Origin: Butyriboletus loyo
Lineage: Eukaryota > Basidiomycota > Agaricomycetes > Boletales > Boletaceae
NCBI GenBank assembly: GCA_038093515.1
Contig: JBBPSI010000106.1
Location: forward strand, 1 to 64,000
DNA: 64,000 nt
Reading direction: 5' to 3'
Shown: positions 11,980 to 26,580 of the stretch, one piece after another
Layout of the letters: each line of letters opens with the position of its first letter
Numbering within the stretch: position 1 is the stretch's first letter
The notes under the pieces: generated by a model
What the model saw: only the letters and a program-made list of their open reading frames with translations
Told to the model about the DNA's origin: nothing
The model's database searches: none
Program-made: the position numbers and the translations under genes

Positions 11980-14900
11980 ATGTCTGGAATTATGGGTTTC
12001 TTCAACTCCAAATTCCCCCCGACCATGAACCCCCGCGACCGTCCATCAGATCCTCTATCTCGTCTCCGCTTTGCTCTCGAAACAATGCCTGGCTCGCGCA
12101 AATACGTGTTCACGCCCGCAACTCGCGCAGAGATTCTCTCAGAGCTCTACGACGCATTCTGGGGACCGTATGCCCATCTCTTCCTTCCGCTCTCCAACTC
12201 TAGTCTCCCCATGCACGCCACTCTCGGCCAGGTTCAAGCAGAACTTGGCTTTGCAGGCGCGGGCTCGGAGGATCCTGTGATTCCAGGTCGTCCTTGTGGT
12301 CACATATTCACCAAAGGAGAGAGCTGTTTCCGATGCAAGTGAGCACCACTCCATCATTCTCTCCTCTCAAGCCTCATCCTCTCCTTCCAGAGACTGTGCG
12401 CTTGACGAAAGCTGTGTTCTTTGCAGTCGCTGCTTTCGTGCCAGCTCTCACAAGGATCACAACGTCAGCTTCTTCATCGCACAACAATCGGGTGGTTGCT
12501 GCGACTGCGGTGATGCCGAAGCCTGGCGTCACAACTTTCAATGTCCCTTTCACCCTCTCCTCCACGATGCCGATCGCGTCTTTGATTCCTCCGTCCACGC
12601 ACCTGACACAACCCCAAGGGTACTTCCGAGATCCATTTCCGACGTAGACATCCCACCTGTCCCTCATTATCCATTCCGCGCTGCCTTCCCTCCAGAACTC
12701 AGAGATAACATGGGGCGTACGATCGGCTATGCCCTTGATTTTCTTCTCGACACGCTCGACTGCTCGCCGGACGATCCGAGTGTACCTTTAAATGAAGCTG
12801 ACCTTCGGCTTCAGCCCACCGCAGATCCCATGCAGAAAGACCAGTACTCTGTCATCATTTGGAACGACGACAAACACTCGTTCAACGAAGTCATTCAGCT
12901 CATCTGCGATACAACGAATCGTGATCGCAAAGAAGCGACAGCAATGGCACACGCCATTGACGAACACGGTCGAGAGATTATCGACATGAACACCAATGTC
13001 CCTCGTCTCCTAGAGATAGCCCAGGTCATCTCAAAAATTGAGATCGGCGTCACCATTCGGCGCGCTTACGACACTTTCAGAGAGCAGGTCGTCGTGGTCA
13101 TCATCGAATGGCTCCTTGACCTCACCCGCAGTAGACTCGGAACAGATACGCTCATCATCCGCGAGGTCATCGCAGCAGAATTACTTTCACCTAGACGCCG
13201 TGAAAGCAACATTTATGGTTCTGCATCCCACATTCCCGACCTCTCCAGCGAGATTCCCAATCCATGTAGGATCGACTGGATGTTTTTATATCATGCTCGA
13301 CTCTGGAAGAAACCGCGCATTAGCCTGAAGGAGATATACGCATCTGTCCTCATCCTATCTCACCCTCACAAACTAGCTATAGGTTTGGCATTTCCCTAAT
13401 GAAACATCCCAACAGCTAAAATCACTCTCAGGGAGCCATTTTGCGACCGTGTATCCGCGCATCGTGGATGCCTATCTCCTTGTCGACAGAGAAGCTGAAA
13501 CATCTATTAAATATTTTGCCCTCCAGCTCCTTACTGTCCCATCTGTCGCAAGTCATATCGTGCGGTATCACGATCTTGTCACACGTTTACTCGACATCAT
13601 CATCAACTTCTTCACGAACCAAATCGTCGACAAACGTATCCTCAACGCTCCAGAAAACGCCTCCGAGGTCGCAGAACTGGATGTGGATAGTTTCCCGTTC
13701 AAGTCCAAGCGTTTCATGCCGATCTTTAGTGACCTTCGGTACCTCTGCCACAACGAACCCGTTCAACAACTCATTGCCAGGAATTCCTCTTTCATTCGCA
13801 AGTTTGCCAAGGTGTGCCAACTGTTCATGTGTGTCCATCCGAATAAACGTGCGGCCACGAATCATGTCGAGTACGAGACGGACGCTTGGATAAGCGTCTT
13901 TAACGTCACGCTCTCTCTCTCGCGCGTCATCAAGGTGTACGGAGAGGCCTTCAGTTGGGCGACGCCCTCGCAGCTCATCAGCGCCATTTCGATAGTCATA
14001 AGGGATATTCTTTCGGTATGCACATTGGCAAACGACAAGCTCGACAAGAACAAGTTCTCAAAGCCGGCATACCACGATGTTCTCTTTGGAGATGTTGAAT
14101 ACACGATCATAGAGTTTGATGTCTTAGAGGGCTGGGTCAGCTTCCACCACTCGTTGCACTGGCTTTTGGCGGAGCTTTTGAAGAATGTCGACATTCTTTC
14201 AGAAGAATCGCTGAGTCGAGTGGGGGTTGGGAGCGTGCGGGATTTGTTCATGCGAATCGCGACAGAGGAGGCTATTCTCACGCTAATCGATTTTCCCTTG
14301 CGAGGTAAGCTCCTCGATATCCTTGTTCCAGATTGGGGTTTAGTTTAGTCTTGTAGTGCTTGCTATGGTCGCCCAGGTCCGCTCTGGACTATGGGTCCGC
14401 AACGGCTTCCCGATACGCGGTCAACTGTTGCATTATCGCGATTTCATGCTTCGCGAGCTGTGCTACGACCAAGATCTATTCATCCTCCAAACGTCTCTTA
14501 TAATTCTCGACCCAAACACGGTCATCGTGAGTATCCTTGACCGCTTCAAACTCCTCCAATTCTTCCGCGGGGCGGTGGTCCATCCGACATACGAGGGTTC
14601 TCAGCTGTCCAGCATGGTCGAGGAAGTATTGTATGTCATTATCACTCTCTTGACTGAGAAGGGCAGTGCGACAAAGATGCCCCTTGCGGTCGCCGTTCGG
14701 CGCGAGATCATCCATGCACTTGCAGCTGGACCGTGCTCTTACACCGACCTCGTGAAACGTGTTGCCGAGCGCATGGCAGACGACGTCTGTTTCGAACACG
14801 TCCTCAGACAAGTCGCCAACTTTAGAGCCCCAGAAGGAACTGCCGATACGGGTACCTACGAGCTCAGAGATGCACTGTACGACGAGGTCAACCCGTTTTA

Positions 14901-17744
14901 TTACCACTATGCTCGAAACAGACGTGAAGAAGTCGAAGCGGTGCTCAAGGCGCGGTTGAGGAAGAACACGGGCGAGTCGGACCCTGTGATCGTACCGAAA
15001 CCTATCGGTATCGAGACGGGTCCATTCTCGATATTGCCGTCCCTCTTGGAATCGGAGGTGCTTCTCCAAGTGATGTTTTACGCGATTTACAACATTCTCT
15101 TGTTGACGGAAGGGGCGGGGACGACGCCACCGTCCGCGGAGGCGATTCTCGATCAAGCGTTTTACCTTGTCATGATCGCGCTCGTGGAGCGTGCGTCGGT
15201 GTTTAGCCATCTGTCTGCACTCAAGATCTTCGAGGACGGTAAGAATGTGATCGACATCATTTGTGCGATGGAGCATGCGGAACACTTCAGGCCCTACACG
15301 GCTCGGGTGGCGTGGATTTTAGGGGAGATGTCCAAGTTTGTACCGGAGGAGGTGCAGGCCCGTCGCAGGGTTGTCACGGTTGTGGAATCTGGCGTAGACA
15401 CGGAGACGCTCAAGAAACGAGCTGCAAAGGCACGTCAGGAGGCAATCATGGCTCAGATGAAGGCACAACAAGCGAGTTTTGCGATCAACTTTGAGGACGT
15501 GGACGACGAAGAAGACGAAGAGATGGAAGAGACGGCGGAAGAGCTGGTGCAATATGGTTCGTGTATCGTGTGTCAGGAGGATCTCAACGACTTGAAGCCG
15601 TGGGGTACACTTGGGCTCGTCCAGCCCAGCCGTCTGCTCCGGAAACATCCCGATAGTCATAGTGCGTATCTTAACGAGCTGATGGTGATGCAGCCCTCGC
15701 TCGACTGCAGTCCCCATCGTCCACCACTGTCGACTTTCCCGTCTGTGGATATGAACCACTACGAGGACGTTACCCAGTTTGCGCCCAACTTTGATGGTTT
15801 CCCGGCGCAGCATACTCGCTTTGGTTTATATGCATCCATGTGTGGCCACATGATGCACGTGGAGTGTTTCCAAGTTTATAACACGTCCGTTCGTCAACGG
15901 CATCGTTCACATGCAACACGAAACCATCCAGAGAATATTCTTCGCAAGGAATACATTTGTCCATTATGCAAGAGCCTTGGCAACATCATTCTCCCTATCT
16001 CACGACCATCGACGCTCCCTCCTACAACCGTCCCGTTCCCCGACTGGATCCGCGCAGTGGGGATATCGATTCTCAAGTCCAAACCCGATGCGGTGATGGA
16101 TTCATTGCAATTCCGGAATGGTACAGGCGAGTTCGTCTTTTGGAGCGCTCAGGATCCCAACTATGCCGTGCAGATTCGGCGCGGGGAAAACCTTGAGACG
16201 TTCAAGATGTTGGACAGTGTTATGAATGTGGCCAAGACCGTCTCGCAGCAGACGCGTCATCTACGAGAGAGACCGGAGCCCGATCTGGGTGAAAGAGGTT
16301 CAGGGATTTATTTACCGGAGGAGCTCATCGGGTACACGATTGCCTCGATCGAGGTGGCGACACGCGGGACGGGCACGAGTTCGTGTGGGAACGTCGCGGA
16401 CGGCTTGACGGAGACGCAAGTGCGGATGATACGGTCCTTGGTCGGATGTATGGCCTCTTTGGCGAAGATAGAGCTTGAAGGACGACCTGACGGAGGGAAG
16501 GAGGGGATAAAACAGGCCATTATCAAACGCCTACTGCCGGAGTGGAGCAGGACATCTCTCACATCGTATTCGTATCCCTTGCTCCTCCGTGATCCATTTA
16601 CGGTACTCATCGAGACGGCTGCCGTCGCCCCAGAAATGCTTCAGCACGTTCTCGTGCTTTGTTACTATGCAAGTCTGGCTCGCACCGTCATCGGAATGGT
16701 CTATGTCTTGAACAAGGCGCGATCTTGCAGTTCCATTCAAGTCGTGTCGCGAAGCCATGCAGACCTATTTGGTGACGTGCGGATGTTCTTCATGTCTGTC
16801 GTCCGTCACTCGCCTGTCTTTGAACATACCGCGACGCTTGTGTTCGAGATGTTTGGCGAAGCTCGGATCGAAAAGTTGTTGTACGCGTTCACGCTGCCTT
16901 TCCTCCGGCGCGCGGCCATTTTCTGCCGTTCCGTCCTTCCGAATGCGTTCGCGACACCGTCGTCGGATGGTGGTACAGATGATAACGAATACCGGCGCCT
17001 GCTCACGTTACTGCACATTCCCCCGCTATCGGATCTACCCAACCAAGACACGCTTCAAAACGCGCTTTCGGGTTGGTGCGCACACTACGGACATTCGCAT
17101 GCGGCATCGCAGCTCAACTGTGGCGTTGTCCTGGATTATCCCGCTGTCTACCGCCTCGCGCGGCTTCCGATTGTACTCGATAATTTGTTCAACGGAAGGG
17201 CCAAGGTGATGCGTTGTGCGCGGTGCAATACCGTGCCTACCGATGCAGCCATTTGTCTCATATGCGGTACGACGTGTTGCATGCTCAGTCATTGTTGCAT
17301 GGACATTGACTCGAATGAGCGAGGGGAATGTAATATGCACACGCGAGAGTACGTCGAACCTCCATCCACTTGCGCTCTAGTTGATGTGGCTGATACTCAC
17401 TCGGCGGTTTAGGTGCGGCGGTGCGATAGGGTTGTATTTCATCGTCAAGCGATGTTCGCTGCTTTACCTTTACGCCAACAATGGGTCGTTTGCGCAGTCA
17501 CCTTATCTGGACGTACACGGAGAAGTCGATATTTCGATGAGGTACGTTCGTTCGTCCGTTTGTGGTTGCACGTTTGACCCACCTAACTGCGAACATTCGT
17601 TTTGATAGACGGGGGCGGCGACAGTATATCCATAGTCCGCGATGGGAGGAAATACGGAAGACGTGGCTCAACCATGGCATTCCGACAGCCGTCGCGCGAA
17701 AGCTAGAGAGCACGGTCGACAGTGGTGGATGGGAGATGCTGTGA
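11980..17744 (+). CDS. UBR1: UBR1-type N-recognin E3 ubiquitin-protein ligase
   Basis: This ligase recognises destabilising N-termini (N-degron pathway) and hands substrates to the proteasome with an E2. The start is ATG 11980 (MSGIMGFFNS). The UBR box spans the first intron: CGHIFTKGESCFRC, then CVLCSRCFRASSHKDHNV and GGCCDCGDAEAW, with the Cys/His zinc ligands present. A ClpS-like segment follows (YSVIIWNDDKHSFNEVI, near 12850). Further on come an acidic and coiled stretch (near 15500), a RING-H2 (SCIVCQ, CGHMMHVEC, CPLCKSLG; 15560-15980) and the UBR C-terminal autoinhibitory-type domain ending KLESTVDSGGWEML. Introns include 12339-12390, about 13390-13430, about 14308-14352, 17349-17412 and one near 17540. 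The total of roughly 1,850 residues is normal for the family. The gene appears intact. Confidence 0.95.
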
Positions 17745-17891
17745 AGCAATGATAATCCGTTACTGTCCGAATCCATGTATCTGTCAAAAGAACACTGTCA
17801 TTTTTTTTTTGCATATATGTGTATTACAGTCACATGTTTTATGTACGTGAACAAACGCAGCGCTTCGTCGTATGGAAAGGAGGCGGGAGAG
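17745..17891. other. Short convergent 3' gap
   Basis: About 150 bp separates the ends of UBR1 and the minus-strand glutamyl-tRNA synthetase. It contains a poly-T run (about 10 T near 17800) that may serve 3'-end formation. Confidence 0.3.
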
Positions 17892-20179
<2,288 letters not shown>

Positions 20180-20248
20180 TCAACCTGTGTCCAGCTACTA
20201 GTACTCAGCCTACTCCATGTCCGCAACTTTCACTGACTATCACCGCAG

Positions 20249-22958
20249 ATGTCGGATCTGACTGTCCTTGTCTCACCCACACCACTGTATCCCAAACATA
20301 ACTCGTTGGGTTTCAATTTCGCCCGTCGAAGTCAAAATGATATCTCTAGGCCGGTCATGGTCACCCTGGAGAGTGTCGACTCAGACACAGACGTTCCTCG
20401 TTCGCCTGTCGAAGTCTCCAACTTGAACGCGGAACTTCTTTCACCCCCAAGGAGGACGTACAAGTCATCGAGGTCTCCACCTCCCCAGCGGCCTGCTTCA
20501 GCTCCTCCTCTCACGGCTCTGCCGACCTCCCCGGAATCACTCGATACTTTCAAGTTCATAGCAGACGTACCCAGGCGTGTTTTTTCTTCGTCTCCGCCAA
20601 CAGACAGAAGCGAACTTTCTCGCCCACCTCCCCCACTTTGTGAGTGTACGCACCAGTCCGACAAGTGATGGATACTACAACGTATTTTGGCAGTTCGCCC
20701 CACTACGTTTTGGCGGAGGACAAAACGGTCAGGTGTAGCAAGCGCCTCATACTCCCCATCGTCACATCTCATTCGTCGGTCCACCTTCATCGCTGCTGGT
20801 CTTTCATTGGACCAGCCCGAAGCGGACCTATCTGCTCTTGGCGTGGAATCACGGGTGAAATCCATCGTGCTTGGTCCCGACTACAATCCACAATAGCAGG
20901 AAAGCATGGTGTATATACGATCATTAGGTACAAGATCTACTACTCTCTTTAATTGCTTTGCCTACGTCGACACATCCAGGTGTTGCCAACCGGTACGGAA
21001 TTGACCAAGCAATCCCGTCGGTGTCGACCACGTCATACGATTACTCGTGGCCAAATTACGCAGCAGGGGACACGCCAACTTTGACACCCTTGCTTACCAC
21101 TACCCCGGACGCCGATCCAGATGTAGCCACCAGTGCTCAGGACGTCTTCCCCTCAAGCGACATTTCTATCACTCCTTTAATTCAGATCACTGCGTTACCC
21201 CCGGTGGCGACATCACCCCAAGCTGTCTTGCCAAAGCTCCCGTACCGTCGCCGGCTGAACATTCTCTATCTCATCCCATTGTTCATTGCACTCGGTGTCG
21301 TGCTCGGTGCCATCACTATCGCGGTTTTGTTCAAGTGGCGGGAAAGTCGACGTCGCTTACTTCGTACTTCAACTCTCCTGCCTGGTCCTCCGTACATCCC
21401 ACCAGAAACTGAAGTTGAAGACCGCTTGCTCGTTCACGGATATCCGAGTATGGAACAGGTGTCCCTTTTTGCTGCTGGCACTCCTAGCAAATTTACTATT
21501 CATGGATCACGATACATACCCAAAAAAACGCTTGCGTGGCAGACTTTTGGCACAACTCATCCACCCTATGCTCAGCCGACCTACGCTCAGACTATTATTC
21601 CCTCGGGCGATGGTGAGAGATTCGTGGTAGTCACACAGGAGGATCCGTTCCTTGTGACATCTCCGATTGTTATGCGGCAGTCTCCCAAACCACCGAACGA
21701 TGTCTCTCTGCCACAGATATATGGTTCACCGTCATTACCAGACCCTGCCTCCGGAGACAACTCCAGTCATCGTAAAGCGAAGGCTACGAATTTACCAAAG
21801 CCATTCCGACGCAGCATGTTTGACATCTTGAAACTCAAAGGTCCTTACCGCCCCGTACCTAGTGTACGCGAGGAGTATACCGTCCTCGTGCCAGGTGATG
21901 AATCTGTTGATAGAACCCGCGCAGACCGAGCGCGTGGGGTTAGCACATTGAAGACAACGAAACCGACTGCACTTATCGACGGAAGTCACTCCCGCAGCGC
22001 GCATTATGATTTTTACATCAGCGACATGGAAGATGGGCTCGGGCTGCTTGGCTCGCGGGATGGCAAGCAAGATCTCGTAGATACCCCAACGGTTTTGCTA
22101 AAGCAGACCCTTCGTCTCAAGAAGGGGCCTTTGTCTTCTCCCGCTCAGGGTGAAAAAGTGCGGAAGCAACGCAAGGTGACTCCATTTTCCTCCGAATTCA
22201 AAGGGTCACCGAAAGAGGAAATACACAACGAAGACCAGTCAATGAATACGCGTCGGGAGGGCGAACTTGAGGAGGAGAAACCATTTGACATTTACACGAA
22301 GGCACCTCAGCGTCATCGTTCCCGAACACCCCACAAAAGGTTATCGACCGATGGTGCCTCCAGGCGGTTTTCAGCTCCTGATATGCACGCATCAGTCCTA
22401 CCTCTTAGCCCCCCATCATTGATGTCACCGCCTCTTGAAAAGTCTCTCTTTTTTACTTCATCGTCGTCATTGAGTGCGTCTCTCGCAAGCCGCATGAATA
22501 CGCTTGCTACCATCAATTCTTCGCATCTGCCTCATGTAGACGGGTCACCCGAGCTTTCTCTTTTCCCGCTACCATCTAAGAAGACAAAGGCAACGAAAAA
22601 GCTGCGGACCAGCAGGCCGGAACCTCTCTTGCCTTATCCCTCATACCCCAATCACCTTCATGCGCAGCTGACTCCGGGAGAGCGTTCCATCTCTGCTGAA
22701 AATAAGCGGCGGTCCATTTCCCCTGGCTCTCCAAAACCAAAGGGTCGTTCTACTAGTGCAACGCGCCGAGAGAGCACGTCGGGCATCTGTTCGCTTGGGT
22801 CGTTGTCCCCAACAAGTCTTGCGATCGCATTGGCTTCTTCTTCGAGTTTCGATATGCTAAACAAGGTCAATGACATCGTTTCCCAGGGTTATACCCAGAA
22901 GCGAACGTCTATGGGAGGCGGTGAAAAGGTCGTGGCGAGCTTGCCTGATTCTATCTGA
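20249..22958 (+). CDS. Ser/Pro-rich single-pass membrane protein
   Basis: The gene starts at ATG 20249 (MSDLTVLVSPTP). A first exon rich in Ser and Pro ends near 20640. A second (about 20691-20880, SHLIRRSTFIAAGLSLDQPE) follows a gtgagt intron. A long last exon runs to 22958. That exon begins after an acceptor at about 20985 (VANRYGIDQAIPSVSTTSYD). It has one clear transmembrane helix, LNILYLIPLFIALGVVLGAI (near 21260), flanked by RRR on the N side and KWRESRRR on the C side. A cytosolic-type Ser-rich tail of about 530 residues follows. The donor for the last intron is not clean: a TAG at 20894 lies in frame, so the intron must start before it or two genes abut. No known domain; a surface sensor or wall-linked role is only a guess. 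Confidence 0.6.
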
Positions 22959-23295
22959 TAAGCTTTCTGGGCAAAAGGGGAATTGGTCAACGAAAATATG
23001 ACGATAAACATGTGCTCCAATCTAGCTTTACAGCCTGCAATAATCTACGATAACTTGATTACCTGCAACGGATTTTTCTGACAGTGTAGATTTGAAGAAC
23101 GACATCGCCCGTTGCCTTCGTGGCCCTCGCGTATCGGTGGGCTACATTCTACAACACAACAATTTTTAATGCATCAGACACTAAGGATGGGTTGATATGT
23201 ATCTAAACAGCTGCCATAACAAATATAGAGTACACCTGAAGTGTTTTTCTATTGTAGAAATGGAAACGGAATTCAGTGCTTTATCGTGCACCCAT

Positions 23296-23799
23296 CACTT
23301 GTGCCAGCACCGAAAAGAGTAAATTCTAAGCTCCCACCGTCAGCATCATTGTCGTTCCCAATGCAAGTGAGACTTTGAGGAGACGGGAGCCTTGGAGGTG
23401 TCCTGAATGTTGATATTTTCGATGCAATGTATCCTCAATAGTACTGTGACCTCTCCATTCTCCGAGCCCACATCAGGTATATCTACTCGCTGATAATACA
23501 ATGATACTGACACGAAAACATGCATAACCGGCATTTACACTGTGAGAATATGGCCAAGGATTACCCATACAATATGTGCCAGTTCAGATGGTGAAAACGG
23601 ATGACCACAGTCCATCAATGACTGAATGGTCACAAAATGACCATTTTCTGCATGTAAAGTGTGTATTATTCATGATCTGACACACGAGGTTGGGTAAAAT
23701 ATCTAGAAGTACATACAAAGATATCTAATATCATTTTCTGATTTGTTGTAGTGTGCCTCCAGTGCGAGACTCGAGCATTGTACAGTGCTGGCACAAGTG
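23296..23799. mobile_element. MITE-like element with 15-bp perfect terminal inverted repeats
   Basis: CACTTGTGCCAGCAC at 23296-23310 is matched exactly by its reverse complement at 23785-23799. The 474 bp between them are AT-rich with no supported ORF. This is the layout of a small non-autonomous DNA transposon. I see no clear target-site duplication at the two ends, so the inverted repeats could also have another origin. Confidence 0.4.
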
Positions 23800-23866
23800 C
23801 CAGTCCAATACTGTATATGGAATTGGTTTGGATCTTGACAGGAAGAAACCCATTGCTAGCACCTAA

Positions 23867-24280
23867 ATTTGTTCTCAGACTACATTAATCGGGGATTACA
23901 TAAACATCGAGCGTTGCTAGGTGCCGGTACGGTTGAGTAGTGAACAGATAAAGAGCGGTCTCGATGATATATAACGCATCTGGAGGTGGATAAGCGCAAA
24001 AACACGTTGAAAAATAGAATGGCTGATATTGTTCCATCCTAGGCCCATACACCTGGCAGATACTTAACCCGTGCGTCACCTGTCCAGGGGTATATTTCAT
24101 TATTTCATTACTCAGATCTTTATCGTACCTCAGTCTTTGACGACTCCTCGCCACCAGCACAATCACTCGTTAGCGATGGATGCCGATCGGACTTTGGCCG
24201 ACCCATGGGCGCCCAATTTTGTTCTCAGACTACATTAATGGGGCATTACCGGCGCACAAACATCGAGCGTTGCTAGGTGC
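23867..24280 (+). repeat. Pair of ~60-bp direct repeats, 350 bp apart
   Basis: The block 23867-23924 recurs at 24217-24280. Both hold gttctcagactacattaat and catcgagcgttgctaggtgc with a few differences between. The intervening DNA has no supported gene. The pair looks like the ends of a small element or a local duplication upstream of the GH3-family gene. Confidence 0.6.
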
Positions 24281-24471
24281 TTAGTATGCCAACACTGCAT
24301 GCACAGACTTCGACAGTGGTTCCGGATCATTACAAAGTCAGACGTTAAGGCCTTGCCACCGAACCTTCATCGATTCATCGTCCATCTCAACGTTTACCTT
24401 TTCAGCCGCAAGCTCGGAGCCATAGTACAAACTGATATCCATACGATTTAGATTTAGATTTCTTTGACCGG

Positions 24472-26580
24472 ATGGCGGTCGTTGGTGTCAGCGCCACTCA
24501 AACGCCTCAGCAAATAGCTGCTCTAGCAGAGCGAACGAATCGCGCATTGCTCAAGATCATCCGAGACAATCTCAACACCCAATACACAGAGCAAGCAGCT
24601 TCTCTCTCCGGATTTCGTGAAGCTGTCTCACTGCACGGTGGCACCGAGGTCGACGCTACTTTGCTACAGGATTTCCGGTCCCATGTCCCACTGTCGAATT
24701 ACGATCAGTATAAGCCATTCGTGGATAAATTCAATGCACAGCCGTGCAAGGAAGAAGAGGTCGTGAATCTGTTTTCCCCCGGACTTCCGGACTTTTTTGC
24801 AGTTTCTAGCGGCACATCTGGAACGACTCCAAAGCTTCTGCCGAAATACAATCATAATGCAAGATTAAAGCTCCCGCCTCGCCATATGTTTGATCCGAAT
24901 GGAAAAGATCCGGTCGCTGGCGTGGTGTGCACACGATATAGTGATGTTAAGGAGATAGAACGTGCACCTGGTGAAATCGTTCAAAGGATCCCTGTTTGCG
25001 TCATGACAGGGGGAGCGTTTCGCAGAAGCCTTGGATGCTATACTGATGATGAAAGCCGGCTGTCTCTCACCAGCACGTCTTTCCCGCCTACCCTCGATGA
25101 CACATACTAATGTCTTGCGTGTTCCAGTGTCAGGCTACGCTGTACCCTGGGCTGCGACCGTTATTGGACACTTTCCCTCTTTCCTGATCATTCACGGTCT
25201 CTTTTTCCTCGCACATCGAGATCTGGACCATTTCGTGGTAACGTTCGCGACGGTGTTCGTTGATCTCATCCGTTACATCGACGAGCAGTGGGATGTACTC
25301 GTATCCTGCATCAGGGACGGCACACTGCCTGACCTCGAAGGTATCGATCATGTTCGAGAGTACTTGCAGGCAAGTCGGAGGTCAATGAACCAAACCTCAT
25401 TACTGAAATGCTACTCAGGCACAATTCCATGCCAATCCTGAGCGCGCGGCAGAACTACTTGAAATTGGGCCCCCGTTCTCCTTTGAAGGATGGTTGGCCC
25501 GGGTTTGGCCAAAAGCGAATAAGCTTACGATGGGATGTAGTGGCCAATTTGCTACTGTACTTCCGAAGGTGTGTGGTTACATGCTCTCGCACGATTGTAA
25601 TACGTTGAAACATCTCACCCAGGTGAGGTCCATTGTGGGACCAAGTGTCTCCGTCCATAATTTTGGATACGGTTCATCAGAGGCCACGATCGGTCTTCCG
25701 TACGATGCGAAAAATCTAGATGAATTGGTTCTGCAGAGCGACGATAATGTCGAGTTCTTGGATATCTCTCAAGATGAAACCCATGAAAACCTCTGTCAAG
25801 CAGTCAGTGTCTGACCTTCTACCTTGGAACTCTACAAGTTCTCTAACTGTAGCGATGATGCAGTGGGAAGTAGAAGTTGGAAAGCAGTACGAGCCGATCT
25901 TGACGACTAGAGATGGCTTGTGGCGATATCGACTCGGCGATGTCCTCTGCATCGTCGGGTTTGATACCAACAGGAACTCCCCAGTGTTTCAGTACAAGGG
26001 AAGGAGATCGTGAGTATATCGCCATTCATGCGCACCGGACATGGCCTCTGATGATTGGTCTGGGATAGGTTGACGATTCGCCTTACATATACGCAGATTA
26101 CGGATGGTCAGCTCCTAGCAGCTGTCCAGGCCTTTAGCTCGGAGGATGCAGTTCAAGTGCAGGAATTTACGACTGTGCTTGATGTCCGTGCATCACCACC
26201 CACCGTAGGTTTCCTTATCGAACTCGCGGGACCTCTCGGTGCGTCGGCGCGCTCGCGTGCAGTTTACCTCCAAGCATGATGGATGAACGATCACTTACCA
26301 ATCCTATTACACGACAGGGTCGAGCGTACACGGGGCGCCGCGGAAATTATTTGATGCCCTCGCTGCCACTAGCACCCAGCATGAGCGTGCGCTCGAGGAC
26401 GGGCAAGTTCGCCTTCCAACGATCCGCATAGTGAAAGCGGGCACGTTCGCGGAATATCGTCAATGGAGGAGCGAGGTTGCAAATGTTGCTTCCGGACAGA
26501 TCAAAGTACCCCTGGTGTTGGTCAATCCGGCTGTGCAAGAGTGGATCTTGGAGAGGGTTATTCAGGAACTCGGAGGTTGA
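24472..26580 (+). CDS. GH3-family acyl-acid amido synthetase, one frame discrepancy
   Basis: GH3 enzymes belong to the ANL adenylating superfamily and join carboxylic acids to amines, typically amino acids. The start is ATG 24472. The P-loop-like AVSSGTSGTTPKLLPKYN lies near residue 115. Next come VPWAATVIGHFPSFLIIHGL, FATVFVDLIRYIDEQWDVLV, IRDGTLPDLEGIDHVREYLQ, FGYGSSEATIGLPYDA and the hallmark QYEPILTTRDGLWRYRLGDV. The C-terminal exon ends ILERVIQELGG. Introns include a GC-AG intron after REYLQ (gcaagt...ctcag), one after VLPK, one after NLCQA, one after GRRS and one before 26318. Between 25060 and 25130 the frame changes by one base: a likely intron (gtcttt...tactaat...ttccag) joins out of phase. 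This is a real frameshift, an unrecognised splice or a sequence error. Confidence 0.8.

Noticed and set aside
14476..15285. 269-codon minus-strand frame
   Set aside because: Antisense shadow of the UBR1 coding exon, which has unmistakable domain content.
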